Source: Pseudobacter sp051955275 (GTDB taxonomy: Bacteria; Bacteroidota; Bacteroidia; Chitinophagales; Chitinophagaceae). From it: DNA of 64,000 bases. A program made the position numbers and the translations under genes. How positions within the stretch are numbered: the first letter of the stretch is position 1; each line of letters opens with the position of its first letter. The stretch covers positions 7,518-71,517 of the forward strand of contig NZ_JBQCGW010000261.1 of assembly GCF_051955275.1 (NCBI RefSeq), given 5' to 3'. This document shows, in pieces, positions 35,663 through 44,144 of the stretch. The notes under the pieces were generated by a model, which saw nothing but the letters and a program-made list of their open reading frames with translations, did not search any database and was not told the DNA's origin.

Positions 35663-35693
35663 TTGGTCAATCCGGCAATGACCTGTAAATTTG
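35663..35693 (+). promoter_or_regulatory. Promoter of sodA
   Basis: TTG (35663-35665), a 20-nt spacer, then TAAATTTG (35686-35693), an exact match to the Bacteroidota consensus. Expected start near 35700, about 46 nt upstream of the ATG. Confidence 0.7.
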
Positions 35694-35745
35694 TTTCCCT
35701 ATAGCTTTGAGCGCAAGTAATCTCATCATTAAAAATTTTAATAGT

Positions 35746-36354
35746 ATGGCATTCACATTAGCACCTCTTCCATATGCTGCAGATGCATTGGAACCTCATA
35801 TTGACGCAACTACCATGCAGATCCACCATGGTAAACACCATCAGGCATATGTAGATAATCTTAATAAGGCAATTGCCGGCACTCCCAACGAGAACAAATC
35901 CCTGGAAGAGCTGGTAGCGGCTGCCGGTTCCATCAGCCCTGCTGTCAGGAACAATGGTGGCGGTCACTGGAATCACACTTTCTTCTGGGAATCCCTGGCT
36001 CCGAATGCCGGTGGTGCACCTTCAGGCGCGCTGGCTGATGCCATCAATGCCGCCTTCGGTTCTTTCGATACATTCAAAGAGAAATTCAACAACGCAGGTA
36101 TGACCCGCTTCGGAAGCGGCTGGGCATGGCTGATTGTGAAAGACGGCAAGCTGGATGTTTCTTCCACTCCCAACCAGGACAATCCCCTGATGGATGTGGC
36201 AGAAGTGAAAGGACAGCCTATCCTTGGCGCTGACGTGTGGGAGCATGCTTATTACCTGAAGTACCAGAACAAACGTGCCGATTATCTGGCCGCTTTCTGG
36301 AATGTGGTGAACTGGAGCAAGGTGGCTGAGCGTTTCGCAGCTGCATCCAAATAG
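35746..36354 (+). CDS. sodA: Superoxide dismutase, Mn-type
   Basis: Converts superoxide to oxygen and hydrogen peroxide in the cytoplasm. 202 residues. Metal ligands: His27 (IHHGKHHQAYV), His77 (GGHWNHTFFW), Asp163 and His167 (DVWEHAYYLKYQN). Gly at the GGH position and Gln144 (NQDNP) follow the Mn-type rather than Fe-type pattern; many Bacteroidota enzymes accept both metals. The ATG at 35746 (MAFTLAPLPYA) is chosen over an in-frame upstream TTG. No export signal. Confidence 0.94.
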   Translation: MAFTLAPLPYAADALEPHIDATTMQIHHGKHHQAYVDNLNKAIAGTPNENKSLEELVAAAGSISPAVRNNGGGHWNHTFFWESLAPNAGGAPSGALADAINAAFGSFDTFKEKFNNAGMTRFGSGWAWLIVKDGKLDVSSTPNQDNPLMDVAEVKGQPILGADVWEHAYYLKYQNKRADYLAAFWNVVNWSKVAERFAAASK

Positions 36355-36384
36355 CAAAAGCAACCCATCCCTTTCATAAAACTT

Positions 36385-37008
36385 ATGCAACGAATGAAGT
36401 ATTCAATCATCACCGCCTGTACGGTGGCATTACTGGCAACGGCTTGTTCCGGCGGCTCCTCTGACGTTAAAAAATTAGTGGTCATGAGCAGCGGCAAAAT
36501 CTCTGCAGCAGGTAAAGACAGCAAAGAGATCAATTTTGAACCAGGTACCCAGCACAACGAAATGGAATTTCAGTACGTGGGTACAGAACCAGTTAAGATC
36601 ACCGTGAAAAGCAAGGATGGTGATAAGACCTATGACCTCCCCGAAAGCGGAGCGTATATACTCAACCTGAAAGGCACTGACACACTGATCGGCAGCATCG
36701 TTAATTACGGTGATTCCGGTATTCCGCCTTCTATCACCACTGAGAAATTACAGCATATGGTAGACAGTGCGCAGCAGCTCATCATGGGACTCAATGCCAG
36801 TGATGAAGCAAGGACCTATTTCCTGGTCCCTGGTGCTGTAAAGAAGGTGAGCAAGAATTATAACTCCAGGCTGATCGGGCCGTTCAATGGTATTCCGAAT
36901 ACTGTAGAAGTTGATAAGGATGGAAAAGCTCCAGAGGTATACAAGTTCAATACCACCAAACAAAAGCGCGAAGAGCTGTACAAGCTTGTAGACCGCATGA
37001 ATAAATAA
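36385..37008 (+). CDS. Hypothetical lipoprotein
   Basis: A 207-residue lipoprotein I do not recognise. Signal peptide ends LLATAC with Cys21, followed by SGGSSD. The mature part is hydrophilic with a beta-rich first half (EMEFQYVGTEPVKITVKSKD) and a helical C terminus (KQKREELYKLVDRMNK). ATGs at 36385 and 36394 are both possible. It follows sodA by 30 bp and ends at a clear terminator, so the two may share a transcript. Confidence 0.75.
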   Translation: MQRMKYSIITACTVALLATACSGGSSDVKKLVVMSSGKISAAGKDSKEINFEPGTQHNEMEFQYVGTEPVKITVKSKDGDKTYDLPESGAYILNLKGTDTLIGSIVNYGDSGIPPSITTEKLQHMVDSAQQLIMGLNASDEARTYFLVPGAVKKVSKNYNSRLIGPFNGIPNTVEVDKDGKAPEVYKFNTTKQKREELYKLVDRMNK

Positions 37009-37031
37009 GGGGAAGTGATTTCTCCGGAGGA

Positions 37032-37061
37032 AAGCATGAAGCACCCGCTTCGTGCTTTTTT
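37032..37061 (+). terminator. Terminator after the sodA/lipoprotein unit
   Basis: AAGCATGAAGC (37032-37042) and GCTTCGTGCTT (37047-37057) form an 11-bp stem with one G-U pair and loop ACCC, followed by TTTT. It lies 24 nt past the lipoprotein stop codon and just before the convergent yidD stop. Confidence 0.8.
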
Positions 37062-37064
37062 CGT

Positions 37065-37295
37065 TTATGGCACCGGGTCATATCCGTGGCCGCCCCAGGG
37101 GTGACAGCGGCTGATCCTTTTTACTGCCAGCCAGAAACCTTTGAAGAGCCCGTATTTTTTAAAGGCCTGCAATGCATAGTGAGAACAGGATGGTGTATAG
37201 CGGCACTTGGGCCCCAGTAAAGGAGAAATGCCCCATTGATAGATCTTGATCAGGGCAATGAAAGGCCAGCTAAGTATTCTCAGGATCTGCTTCAT
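37065..37295 (-). CDS. yidD: Membrane protein insertion efficiency factor YidD
   Basis: Small (76-residue) protein that aids YidC-dependent insertion of membrane proteins. Family core is present: IYQWGISPLLGPKCRYTPSCSHYALQAFKKYG and RISRCHPWGGHGYDPVP, including the three conserved Cys. It overlaps the end of rnpA by 26 bp, the usual rpmH-rnpA-yidD arrangement. Confidence 0.95.
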   Translation of the reverse strand: MKQILRILSWPFIALIKIYQWGISPLLGPKCRYTPSCSHYALQAFKKYGLFKGFWLAVKRISRCHPWGGHGYDPVP

Positions 37296-37674
37296 GAACG
37301 ATGCCGGTAAGTCTTTGTAAAATTACACCGATCTTTTCACTCAGCGTTGCGTAATCCGGCAACTCTTTACCTGTATACACAAAGAAGAGCGCGAGTTTGA
37401 TATTCTTCTGAACGGTGATCTCCTGCAGAGGATCCTTCTGCAATCTGTATGCCTCGCGGAGGAGCCGCTTGATGCGGTTGCGGTCCGTTGACCTGCCGAA
37501 GTTACGGCTGCTGGCGCTGAAGCCGGCCTGAAGGGATGATTCAATATATGGCACAAAGGCAAAGGATACCCTCACAGGGAATACAGAGAAGCTCTTCCCC
37601 TTCCTGAACACCTGGTCAATGGCCTTCCGCCGCTTGAGGCGTTCAAATTTTCCGAGTGTATGCTTTTGCGTCAT
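37270..37674 (-). CDS. rnpA: Ribonuclease P protein component
   Basis: Protein subunit of RNase P, which trims tRNA 5' ends. 134 residues, usual length. The RNA-binding signature is FGRSTDRNRIKRLLREAYR, preceded by the FRKGKSFSVFPVRV strand. It follows rpmH on the minus strand, with a terminator-like hairpin in the 96-bp gap, and overlaps yidD. Confidence 0.95.
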   Translation of the reverse strand: MTQKHTLGKFERLKRRKAIDQVFRKGKSFSVFPVRVSFAFVPYIESSLQAGFSASSRNFGRSTDRNRIKRLLREAYRLQKDPLQEITVQKNIKLALFFVYTGKELPDYATLSEKIGVILQRLTGIVHEADPENT

Positions 37675-37679
37675 TGCCG

Positions 37680-37717
37680 GAATAAAAATAAAATAGCTCC
37701 GTCAGACACGGAGCTAT
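37680..37717 (-). terminator. Terminator/attenuator between rpmH and rnpA
   Basis: A perfect 10-bp stem, ATAGCTCCGT (37693-37702) with ACGGAGCTAT (37708-37717), followed on the minus strand by TTTTATTTTTATT. It lies 53 nt after the rpmH stop and only 5 nt before the rnpA ATG, so it would keep rpmH mRNA in excess over rnpA/yidD. Confidence 0.75.
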
Positions 37718-37770
37718 CAATATAGTATGGAACGAAGACCAGGAGCCTGAACTGCTGGTCCGGTCTCAGT

Positions 37771-37926
37771 TTATTTCAATTTCCTTTCATCAGAAACAGT
37801 CAGTTTCTTACGGCCTTTAGCTCTGCGGCTGGCCAGTACCTTACGGCCATTGGCAGTTTGCATACGCTTGCGGAAACCATGCACGGTTTTACGACGACGG
37901 CGGTGAGGTTGGAATGTACGTTTCAT
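37771..37926 (-). CDS. rpmH: 50S ribosomal protein L34
   Basis: A 51-residue, very basic ribosomal protein. It starts MKRTFQPHRRRRKTVHGFRK and contains the conserved RMQTANGRKVLASRRAKGRK; the tail KLTVSDERKLK is longer than in Proteobacteria, as is normal in Bacteroidota. First gene of the rpmH-rnpA-yidD cluster, with its own strong promoter. Confidence 0.97.
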   Translation of the reverse strand: MKRTFQPHRRRRKTVHGFRKRMQTANGRKVLASRRAKGRKKLTVSDERKLK

Positions 37927-38054
37927 ATTTGTTTGCTTTTACACTTTTTGCACTTCGATTTTGCGAAGTTTTGTTGAATGCGGCCTGGGAGAACAGACCT
38001 GGTTTCTTTTTCAGTCCAACAGGTCACCACACCCGTCGGATTGTGAAAGGACGG

Positions 38055-38085
38055 CAAAGGTAGGGTAAATCAATCCTTTTTCCAA
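38055..38085 (-). promoter_or_regulatory. Promoter of rpmH
   Basis: On the minus strand TTG (38085-38083), a 20-nt spacer, then TACCTTTG (38062-38055), an exact TAnnTTTG. The start would fall near 38048, leaving a ~120-nt leader that contains a small hairpin (CTTCG/CGAAG, ~37953-37968). Confidence 0.7.
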
Positions 38086-38122
38086 CCACCCGGTAGTAAT
38101 TTTCCGTAGAACCTTGCTGAAA

Positions 38123-39010
38123 TCAGTAAGTTACTGAAAATGAACCGCTGGTTACGGCAACATCAGGCCCTGGCGGTGTGCTCTGGTCCTCTCCCGTAAA
38201 GGAAAAAGTACCCTTTACTGTCCGGTTTGCCACATCATGTTGGGTGATCGTGAGAGAGCCGCCTGCGCCCGCTCCATACACCAAGGTGGCGTTCTGATAG
38301 AAGGCGGTATAAAAGTTGGCGTTATCAAGTGTATAGGTACCTTGAGTGATAGTAGCGGGAAAACCAAGCGTCACTCCTTTGATACCACCGGCATCCTGAG
38401 CCGTGATCACTATCATTCCCAGCGCTTCATTGCCATCCACCGAAGTACCGGTAAAGTCACCCCCATCTACTTTCATGGTCAGCGTGTTGCTGCCTCCCGG
38501 GTTAGGCGTTGTTGTGGTATAGGTAAGATTTTCGAAGAATCCTTCTGTGATCATCAGGGTCTTGTCGTCTGTTGCCCGGTACACTTTCATACTGAAATTA
38601 CCGGAGATCCTTTTGGTGGCATTTTCGATACTGGTGATATTCACCGTACCGCCAGCAATGCTGGAGTTAGCGCCCTGATTGGTAGTATAAGCAACCGGGG
38701 AAGCTTCATTGATATCCAGTACAGTGGCCACATGAGTGCTGGCCTGATCAAGCTGAAATGTACCGGTAGTGGCTGTTTCTAACTGTATCACCAGCGTGAT
38801 ATCATCCTGGCTTACGCCGGTGATCACCACCAGGTCGTTGGTAACAACAGCAGAAACCGCTTTGTTGGCGGTCCATTGCTTACCATCTATTTTCATGCGG
38901 AGAATACCCGTGCCTCCATCTTCAGTGGAATCAACACTTTTTTCTTTCAAACAAGATGCCAGGCCTAATACCATCAGGACCGGCAGGCAAAAACGAAGGA
39001 ACCTGCTCAT
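38123..39010 (-). CDS. Lipoprotein with two tandem DUF6252-like domains
   Basis: A 295-residue lipoprotein; lipobox LGLASC with Cys20. It appears to contain two related beta-rich domains. The first (~36-165) begins LRMKIDGKQWTANKAV, the second (~175-295) LTMKVDGGDFTGTSV; both then run through a GTYTLD/GTFQLD-type strand, an SLTITQHDVANRTVKGTFSF/NITSIENATKRISGNFSM strand pair and a terminal ...GxFxxxY strand. This fits DUF6252-type lipoproteins of unknown function. It is convergent with nothing and stands alone between rpmH and murI. Confidence 0.72.
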   Translation of the reverse strand: MSRFLRFCLPVLMVLGLASCLKEKSVDSTEDGGTGILRMKIDGKQWTANKAVSAVVTNDLVVITGVSQDDITLVIQLETATTGTFQLDQASTHVATVLDINEASPVAYTTNQGANSSIAGGTVNITSIENATKRISGNFSMKVYRATDDKTLMITEGFFENLTYTTTTPNPGGSNTLTMKVDGGDFTGTSVDGNEALGMIVITAQDAGGIKGVTLGFPATITQGTYTLDNANFYTAFYQNATLVYGAGAGGSLTITQHDVANRTVKGTFSFTGEDQSTPPGPDVAVTSGSFSVTY

Positions 39011-39137
39011 ACGGTTAATTTGATCAATGATTAATGAAACCTACGGTACGGATCGGGCTTTACAAGTATACTGGATTTGGGAGAATTATCTCCTGAAGGT
39101 GGCTGGAATCTTAAGGGATAACGAAAATATTCACTTT

Positions 39138-39965
39138 TTATTGAACCTCAAGCGCAACATGACGGGATTCCAGCGGCTCCCCAAAGAATATACTGGCCTG
39201 GCTGTTGAAATCGTTGGGGTCATCAGTAGTGAAAAACCGGCGGCTGCCTCCCTTGCTGCAACGCTGTTCCATTTCCGGATGCCTTTGCAGATAATCCACC
39301 AGGCTTTCGGCCACTATTGGGCCCTGGCTGAGTACCTGGATATTTTCAGGAATGAACTGTCTGATCTTATCCATCAGCAACGGGTAATGCGTGCAGGCCA
39401 GCAGAAGCAGATCGATTCCTTTTTCTCTTTCCAGGATACTGTTCAGGTTCTGCTGAATGAAATAATCAGCACCGGGTTTCAGGTGTTCATTGTTCTCCAC
39501 CAGCGGCACCCACATGGGGCAGGCCTCCTGGTGCACTTCAATATCAGGAAAGAATTTATCTATCTCTATGCGGTAGGATTCGGAATTCACAGTACCCCTT
39601 GTGGCAAGGATCCCGATCTTTTTATTCTTTGTATAGGAACCGATGATCTCCGAGGTTGGACGGATCACGCCTAACACGCGATTATCAGGAGCGATTTTCG
39701 GAAGGTCCTGCTGCTGGATGGTGCGCAGTGCTTTGGCCGATGCCGTATTACATGCAAGAATCACCAGCGGGCATCCCTGTTCAAAGAACCATTTTACGCA
39801 CTGCAGCGTATAATGGTATACGGTATCAAAGCTCCGGTTGCCATATGGAGCCCTCGCATTATCGCCGAGGTATACATAATCGTATTGTGGAAGTTTGTGC
39901 AGGATCTCCTTCATTACGGTAAGACCGCCATATCCTGAGTCGAAGATTCCAATAGGTGCTTGCAT
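39138..39965 (-). CDS. murI: Glutamate racemase
   Basis: Makes D-glutamate for peptidoglycan. 275 residues. Motifs: IGIFDSGYGGLTV, GDNARAPYG, the first catalytic Cys in LACNTASAKAL and the second in LLACTHYPLL. ATG at 39965 chosen over TTG two codons before. It is the last gene of the long minus-strand envelope cluster, separated from the Skp-like genes by a terminator. Confidence 0.96.
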   Translation of the reverse strand: MQAPIGIFDSGYGGLTVMKEILHKLPQYDYVYLGDNARAPYGNRSFDTVYHYTLQCVKWFFEQGCPLVILACNTASAKALRTIQQQDLPKIAPDNRVLGVIRPTSEIIGSYTKNKKIGILATRGTVNSESYRIEIDKFFPDIEVHQEACPMWVPLVENNEHLKPGADYFIQQNLNSILEREKGIDLLLLACTHYPLLMDKIRQFIPENIQVLSQGPIVAESLVDYLQRHPEMEQRCSKGGSRRFFTTDDPNDFNSQASIFFGEPLESRHVALEVQ

Positions 39966-39980
39966 ATTCAAAAGTACAAC

Positions 39981-40009
39981 AAAAAGCCCCGCCGGATGGC
40001 AGGGCTTTT
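39981..40009 (-). terminator. Terminator after the Skp-like genes
   Basis: AAAAGCCC (39982-39989) pairs with GGGCTTTT (40002-40009), extended by GCC/GGC around one mismatch, loop GGAT. On the minus strand the arm runs into TTTTTG. It lies 20 nt past the second Skp-like stop and 16 nt before the murI ATG. Confidence 0.8.
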
Positions 40010-40029
40010 CAATATGGTGCAGTAATTAC

Positions 40030-40593
40030 TTACGGCTTCTTTGCGGGTGCAGGAGCATTGGCGCCAGCTGCATTCGGCAATTTGATATTCAGTTTTTTTG
40101 CAACAAGGGGAAGGATGTCTTCGCCTGTAGGAGCTACCAGCAGAGCTTCTTTCTCAAATACATAAGTGTATCCTGCTTCTTTGGCAACAGCCTGGATTGC
40201 TTCAAATGCTTTCTTGTTGATAGGCATGATCAGCTCATCACGTTTTTGCTGAAGTGCATTCTGGATGCGCTCTTCTTCACCACCGAGTTCAGTGCTGAGT
40301 TTATTCAGTTCTTGTTTCTTTACAGATTTAACTGCTTCAGACATGGTAGTGGAATCCTTTGCGAATTTCTCGTAAGCTGCATAGAAAGCTGCTTGTTTTT
40401 CCTGCGCGCTAGCCAGCAGTGCATTACGGAAATCAGTGAGGAGTGTATCAGCTTTGCGGGTTTCAGGCATGATACCGATAACTTCCTGTGAGCTGATATA
40501 ACCAATCTTGGTTTGAGCCTGAGCGTGTGCAGCAACCATCATAAGCCCTGAAGCGAACAACACTACTGTAAAAAACTTTTTCATGTGTTTCAT
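40030..40593 (-). CDS. OmpH/Skp-family periplasmic chaperone (second copy)
   Basis: Holds unfolded outer-membrane proteins in the periplasm for the BAM complex. 187 residues; signal peptide (FFTVVLFASGLMMVAAHAQA), then the Skp fold opening KIGYISSQEVIGIMPETRKAD, a long charged coiled coil (~55-125), and a VFEKEALLVAPTGEDILP return strand. The tail is rich in Ala and Pro (PNAAGANAPAPAKKP). It lies about 106 bp after the first Skp-like gene and is clearly diverged from it. Confidence 0.9.
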   Translation of the reverse strand: MKHMKKFFTVVLFASGLMMVAAHAQAQTKIGYISSQEVIGIMPETRKADTLLTDFRNALLASAQEKQAAFYAAYEKFAKDSTTMSEAVKSVKKQELNKLSTELGGEEERIQNALQQKRDELIMPINKKAFEAIQAVAKEAGYTYVFEKEALLVAPTGEDILPLVAKKLNIKLPNAAGANAPAPAKKP

Positions 40594-40699
40594 TTTTGTT
40601 GTTTAGGACACCCGAAACCCGAAACAAGGGTGGGCATATTTTAGTTTTAAAGTTGAAAATTCACAACAATAAGTTGTTCCCTTGATGGCGCTTTCACGA

Positions 40700-41212
40700 T
40701 TATTTAACACCCAGTTCTTTGAGAATGTCTTCGCTGCGATCCAGCTTGGGGTCGGCAAAGATAACAGTAATTCCTTCACTTTTATCCAAAATAAAATCGT
40801 ATGCACGGTTGACCGCGATTTTCTGGATGGCGTTGAAAACCTTATCCTGTACGGGTTTCACCAGTTCCTGCCTCTTCTTGAACAGATCCCCTTCATAACC
40901 AAAGCGTTTGCGCTGAAGGTCTCTCAGTTCTTTTTCCTTAATGAAAAGTTCATCTTCCCTTTTTTTCTTCAGTTCATCTGTGAGCATCACCTGTTCAGCG
41001 TCATAATCCTTGTACATCTTGTCCAGAATGGCCTGCTTGTCGTCGATCTCTTTCTGCCAGGCCGCACTGAACTGATCCAGTTTCTTCTGGGCATCTTTGT
41101 ACTCAGGCATCTTGTCGAGAATATACCTTGTATCTACAATAGCATAACGTTGCGCATTGGCCAGTTGGGCCACCAGCATCACTCCCAGGAGGATAAAGAG
41201 TATTTTTTTCAT
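40700..41212 (-). CDS. OmpH/Skp-family periplasmic chaperone (first copy)
   Basis: A 170-residue Skp-like chaperone; signal peptide (ILFILLGVMLVAQLANA), core opening RYAIVDTRYILDKMPEYKDAQ, long charged coiled coil (~40-120, rich in Lys/Glu), and a C-terminal return strand (YDFILDKSEGITVIFADP). It follows bamA by 86 bp on the same strand, as in many Bacteroidota, where paired ompH genes sit behind bamA. Confidence 0.92.
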   Translation of the reverse strand: MKKILFILLGVMLVAQLANAQRYAIVDTRYILDKMPEYKDAQKKLDQFSAAWQKEIDDKQAILDKMYKDYDAEQVMLTDELKKKREDELFIKEKELRDLQRKRFGYEGDLFKKRQELVKPVQDKVFNAIQKIAVNRAYDFILDKSEGITVIFADPKLDRSEDILKELGVK

Positions 41213-41298
41213 AGCACTTCTTTTTAAGTTTATGAGAAAGGATATAAATATCCAGATAATCTCTGAAATTCCGGGGTCAAACGGCTGTTAAAAAATGA

Positions 41299-44022
41299 TT
41301 ATTCCGGTTCAAAGCCCAGCATGAATGTAAACCTCGCTGCATCACGCAGTTTGCCTTCGGGTTTGAGACGGTCGAAACCAACACCGTAATCAAATCCAAG
41401 CAGACCGAACATTGGCAGGAAGAAACGCATACCCACACCGGCACTTCTTCTCAGGCGGAAAGGATTATAGTCCTTGTAATCATACCATCCGTTGGCAGCC
41501 TCAAACCAGAGCATACCATAAATGGTGCTGCTTGGATTGGTAGTGAACGGATAGCGAAGTTCCAGGGTATACTTATTGAACATCGTGAAGAACTGAGTAG
41601 CCGATTGCTGATCGGGATTCACCTTCGGATCTGAATTCTCATATACCGGGTAACCACGGTGCGCAATGATATCGTAACCTAAGATAAAGTTACCATTGGC
41701 CAGCCCCGCGTCACCCACCTGGAAGCGCTCGAATGGTGAATAATCCAACTTGCGGTTGTATCGTCCCATGAAGCCATATTTGGCTGCCGCGCGCAGAACA
41801 AACTGCCTGCTCCTGTCAGCACCCATTGCCTTACCAATGGGAATGAACCATTCCGCATTGAATCTCCACTTGTGGAACTCAGGCAATTTATAGTTGTCTT
41901 CGTTGGTTATATTCTTATTGAATAATGAATACGGAGGAGTCAGCTGCACACTGGCCAGAAAGTTGGATCCGCTTACAGGGAACATCGGGTTAGGTCCCGC
42001 AGAGTTACGCGCAAGCGCCAGTTTGAAGCTGAGGTTGTTGGATGTACCATCCGAGAAAGACGAAATGAAATACGGATAGTTGATCAGCTTGTATTGAGTG
42101 AAGCTGATTGAATAGATCAGTGTAAAGAAGTCATCAGGCCATTTCAGTTGCTTACCCAATGATACACTGGCACTGAAACTTTTCAGTTTGTTGGTATCAC
42201 TGTACACATAACGGTTACCATCATACCCACCTGTGCGGAACAGGGTCTTTGATGCACTCACAGTAAGTGAGTTCCTCTTCTTTCCACCCAGCCAAGGCTC
42301 GGTGAATGAAGCGGTATAACTCTGGAATGCACGTCCGTTCGACTGGATACGCAGACTGAGTTTCTGACCGTCGCCCGTAGGTAACGGGTCCCATGCCTTC
42401 TTATTAAAGATATTACGGATCGAAAAGTTATTGAAGGATACACCCACAGTACCGGTCAGACCGATACCACCACCCCAACCGGCGCTGAGCTCCAGCTGGT
42501 CGGAAGATTTTTCTTCCAATGTATAATGGATATCCACGGTACCATCCTCCTGGTTGGGAACGGGGTTGATACCGATCTTCTCCTGGTTGAAGTAACCCAG
42601 CTGCGAGATCTCACGCTGTGAACGTATAAGATCACTGCGGCTGAATTTATCACCGGGCAATGTACGGAGCTCACGACGGATCACGTGCTCTTTCGTTTTA
42701 TCGTTACCGGCAATGGTAACATTCTTGATAGTGGCCTGGGGACCTTCGCGCATGCGGATCTCAAAATCGATGGTATCGTTATATACCGCCGTTTCAACAG
42801 GATCCACCTGGAAGAAGAGATAACCATCGTCCATATACAGGCTACCGATATCACCACCTTCCTGTGATAATTGCTTACCCAGTTTCCTGTTGAGGGTTTC
42901 AAGATTATAGGTGTCTCCTTTTTTGATACCCAGGAGCATATTCAGAATGGAGTCGGAATATTTTGTATTTCCTTTCCAGGAGATATTACCGAAATAGTAT
43001 TTGCTGCCTTCAGCCATTTTCAGGTCAACCTTCAGGTTGCCTTTGTTGTTGAAGTACTGAGTATCTGCAGCGATAGCAGCATCGCGGAAACCGAGGGAGT
43101 TGTAATATTCCAGTACACGGTCCTTGTCTTCGTTATATTTCTTCTCGTTGAATTTAGCAGAGCTGAATAATTTGAAACGGAAATACGGATCAAGGAATTC
43201 TTTTGTTTTGGTAAGAGAGAGGAAACCAGCGTCTTTCAGGTATGAATTGAAATCGATCTGTTTGTTCACACCATAAGGGCTGTTCTCTTTTGCAGGGAAG
43301 AGTGTGATCTTGGTCATCTCTTTGGTTCCCTTCATTTGCTTCTTCAGCTTCATTTCACCCACTTCTTCGTTGCCGTAGAAGTTCACTCCGTCGATACGTA
43401 CTTTATTACCTTTTGCTACGGTGATGGTAAGGATCACTGAATTGGGAAGTGCCGGATCAGGTGTGGTTTGAATATCCACGGAAGCGCCCCTGTTTCCTTT
43501 TTCAGTATAATATTTCTGAATGGCATCTACTGCATTGCGTTTTACGTTCTCTGTAACCACTTTACCAACGGTGAGATCGGTTTTTGGCTTCAGCTCATCT
43601 TCGTCAGATTTCCTTACACCTTTAATATAATACTTGGAGAGGGTGGGCATTTCGGTAACGTGAATTTCCACGTAGAGATTGGCGCCTTCCAGTTTAGTGA
43701 GGTATATCTGGACGTTGGAAAAGAGACGTTGCTTCCAGAGATTGTTGATAGCTTTTGAGAAGTTGTCTGCTCCCGGGAGAATGATCCTGTCGCCAATATT
43801 GAACCCGGCGATGGAGATGAGCAGTTGTTCGTCGTATCGTTTAGTACCGGTAACCGTTACACCGGCCAGTATATATTCTTTTTGTTGTCTTGAGGTTAGT
43901 ATTGCTTCCAGTTCAGGATCCACAGTGCCGGGGATGGTGTCCCTTTCCTGCCCATAAGCCGAACCTGCGATTAACAGTACAAAAGCCAATAAAAATACAG
44001 GGGAAGTAAACGTACGCTGCAT
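41299..44022 (-). CDS. bamA: Outer-membrane protein assembly factor BamA
   Basis: Essential catalyst of outer-membrane beta-barrel insertion. About 907 residues: signal peptide (SPVFLLAFVLLIAGSAYG), five POTRA-like repeats (~50-460, for example YILAGVTVTGTKRYDEQLL and IKNVTIAGNDKTKEHVIRREL), then a 16-strand barrel. The VRGY-type loop is represented by the FPVSGSNFLAS/GMRFFLP region and the protein ends with Phe-rich FTFMLGFEPE. ATG at 44022 begins directly before the signal peptide; an upstream in-frame ATG at 44106 would add 28 residues encoded by AT-rich, leader-like DNA. Confidence 0.93.
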   Translation of the reverse strand: MQRTFTSPVFLLAFVLLIAGSAYGQERDTIPGTVDPELEAILTSRQQKEYILAGVTVTGTKRYDEQLLISIAGFNIGDRIILPGADNFSKAINNLWKQRLFSNVQIYLTKLEGANLYVEIHVTEMPTLSKYYIKGVRKSDEDELKPKTDLTVGKVVTENVKRNAVDAIQKYYTEKGNRGASVDIQTTPDPALPNSVILTITVAKGNKVRIDGVNFYGNEEVGEMKLKKQMKGTKEMTKITLFPAKENSPYGVNKQIDFNSYLKDAGFLSLTKTKEFLDPYFRFKLFSSAKFNEKKYNEDKDRVLEYYNSLGFRDAAIAADTQYFNNKGNLKVDLKMAEGSKYYFGNISWKGNTKYSDSILNMLLGIKKGDTYNLETLNRKLGKQLSQEGGDIGSLYMDDGYLFFQVDPVETAVYNDTIDFEIRMREGPQATIKNVTIAGNDKTKEHVIRRELRTLPGDKFSRSDLIRSQREISQLGYFNQEKIGINPVPNQEDGTVDIHYTLEEKSSDQLELSAGWGGGIGLTGTVGVSFNNFSIRNIFNKKAWDPLPTGDGQKLSLRIQSNGRAFQSYTASFTEPWLGGKKRNSLTVSASKTLFRTGGYDGNRYVYSDTNKLKSFSASVSLGKQLKWPDDFFTLIYSISFTQYKLINYPYFISSFSDGTSNNLSFKLALARNSAGPNPMFPVSGSNFLASVQLTPPYSLFNKNITNEDNYKLPEFHKWRFNAEWFIPIGKAMGADRSRQFVLRAAAKYGFMGRYNRKLDYSPFERFQVGDAGLANGNFILGYDIIAHRGYPVYENSDPKVNPDQQSATQFFTMFNKYTLELRYPFTTNPSSTIYGMLWFEAANGWYDYKDYNPFRLRRSAGVGMRFFLPMFGLLGFDYGVGFDRLKPEGKLRDAARFTFMLGFEPE

Positions 44023-44144
44023 TCCGGGTTGTTTAAGCTGGAGCAAATTAAAGGGATTTATTAATTGTCTTTTAAAACTGTTTGTTAAAACGCGTTGCAC
44101 TTGCATGAATTTTTATGGCAGGAAGGGTAGATCATGCAAAAGAT

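Noticed and set aside
40609..40680. Imperfect repeats between the two Skp-like genes (CACCC/GGGTG and AACAA/TTGTT)
   Set aside because: Short, with long loops and no U tract; too weak to call.
44023..44106. 28-residue extension of BamA
   Set aside because: It precedes a good signal peptide and is encoded by AT-rich leader-like DNA; not excluded but less likely.
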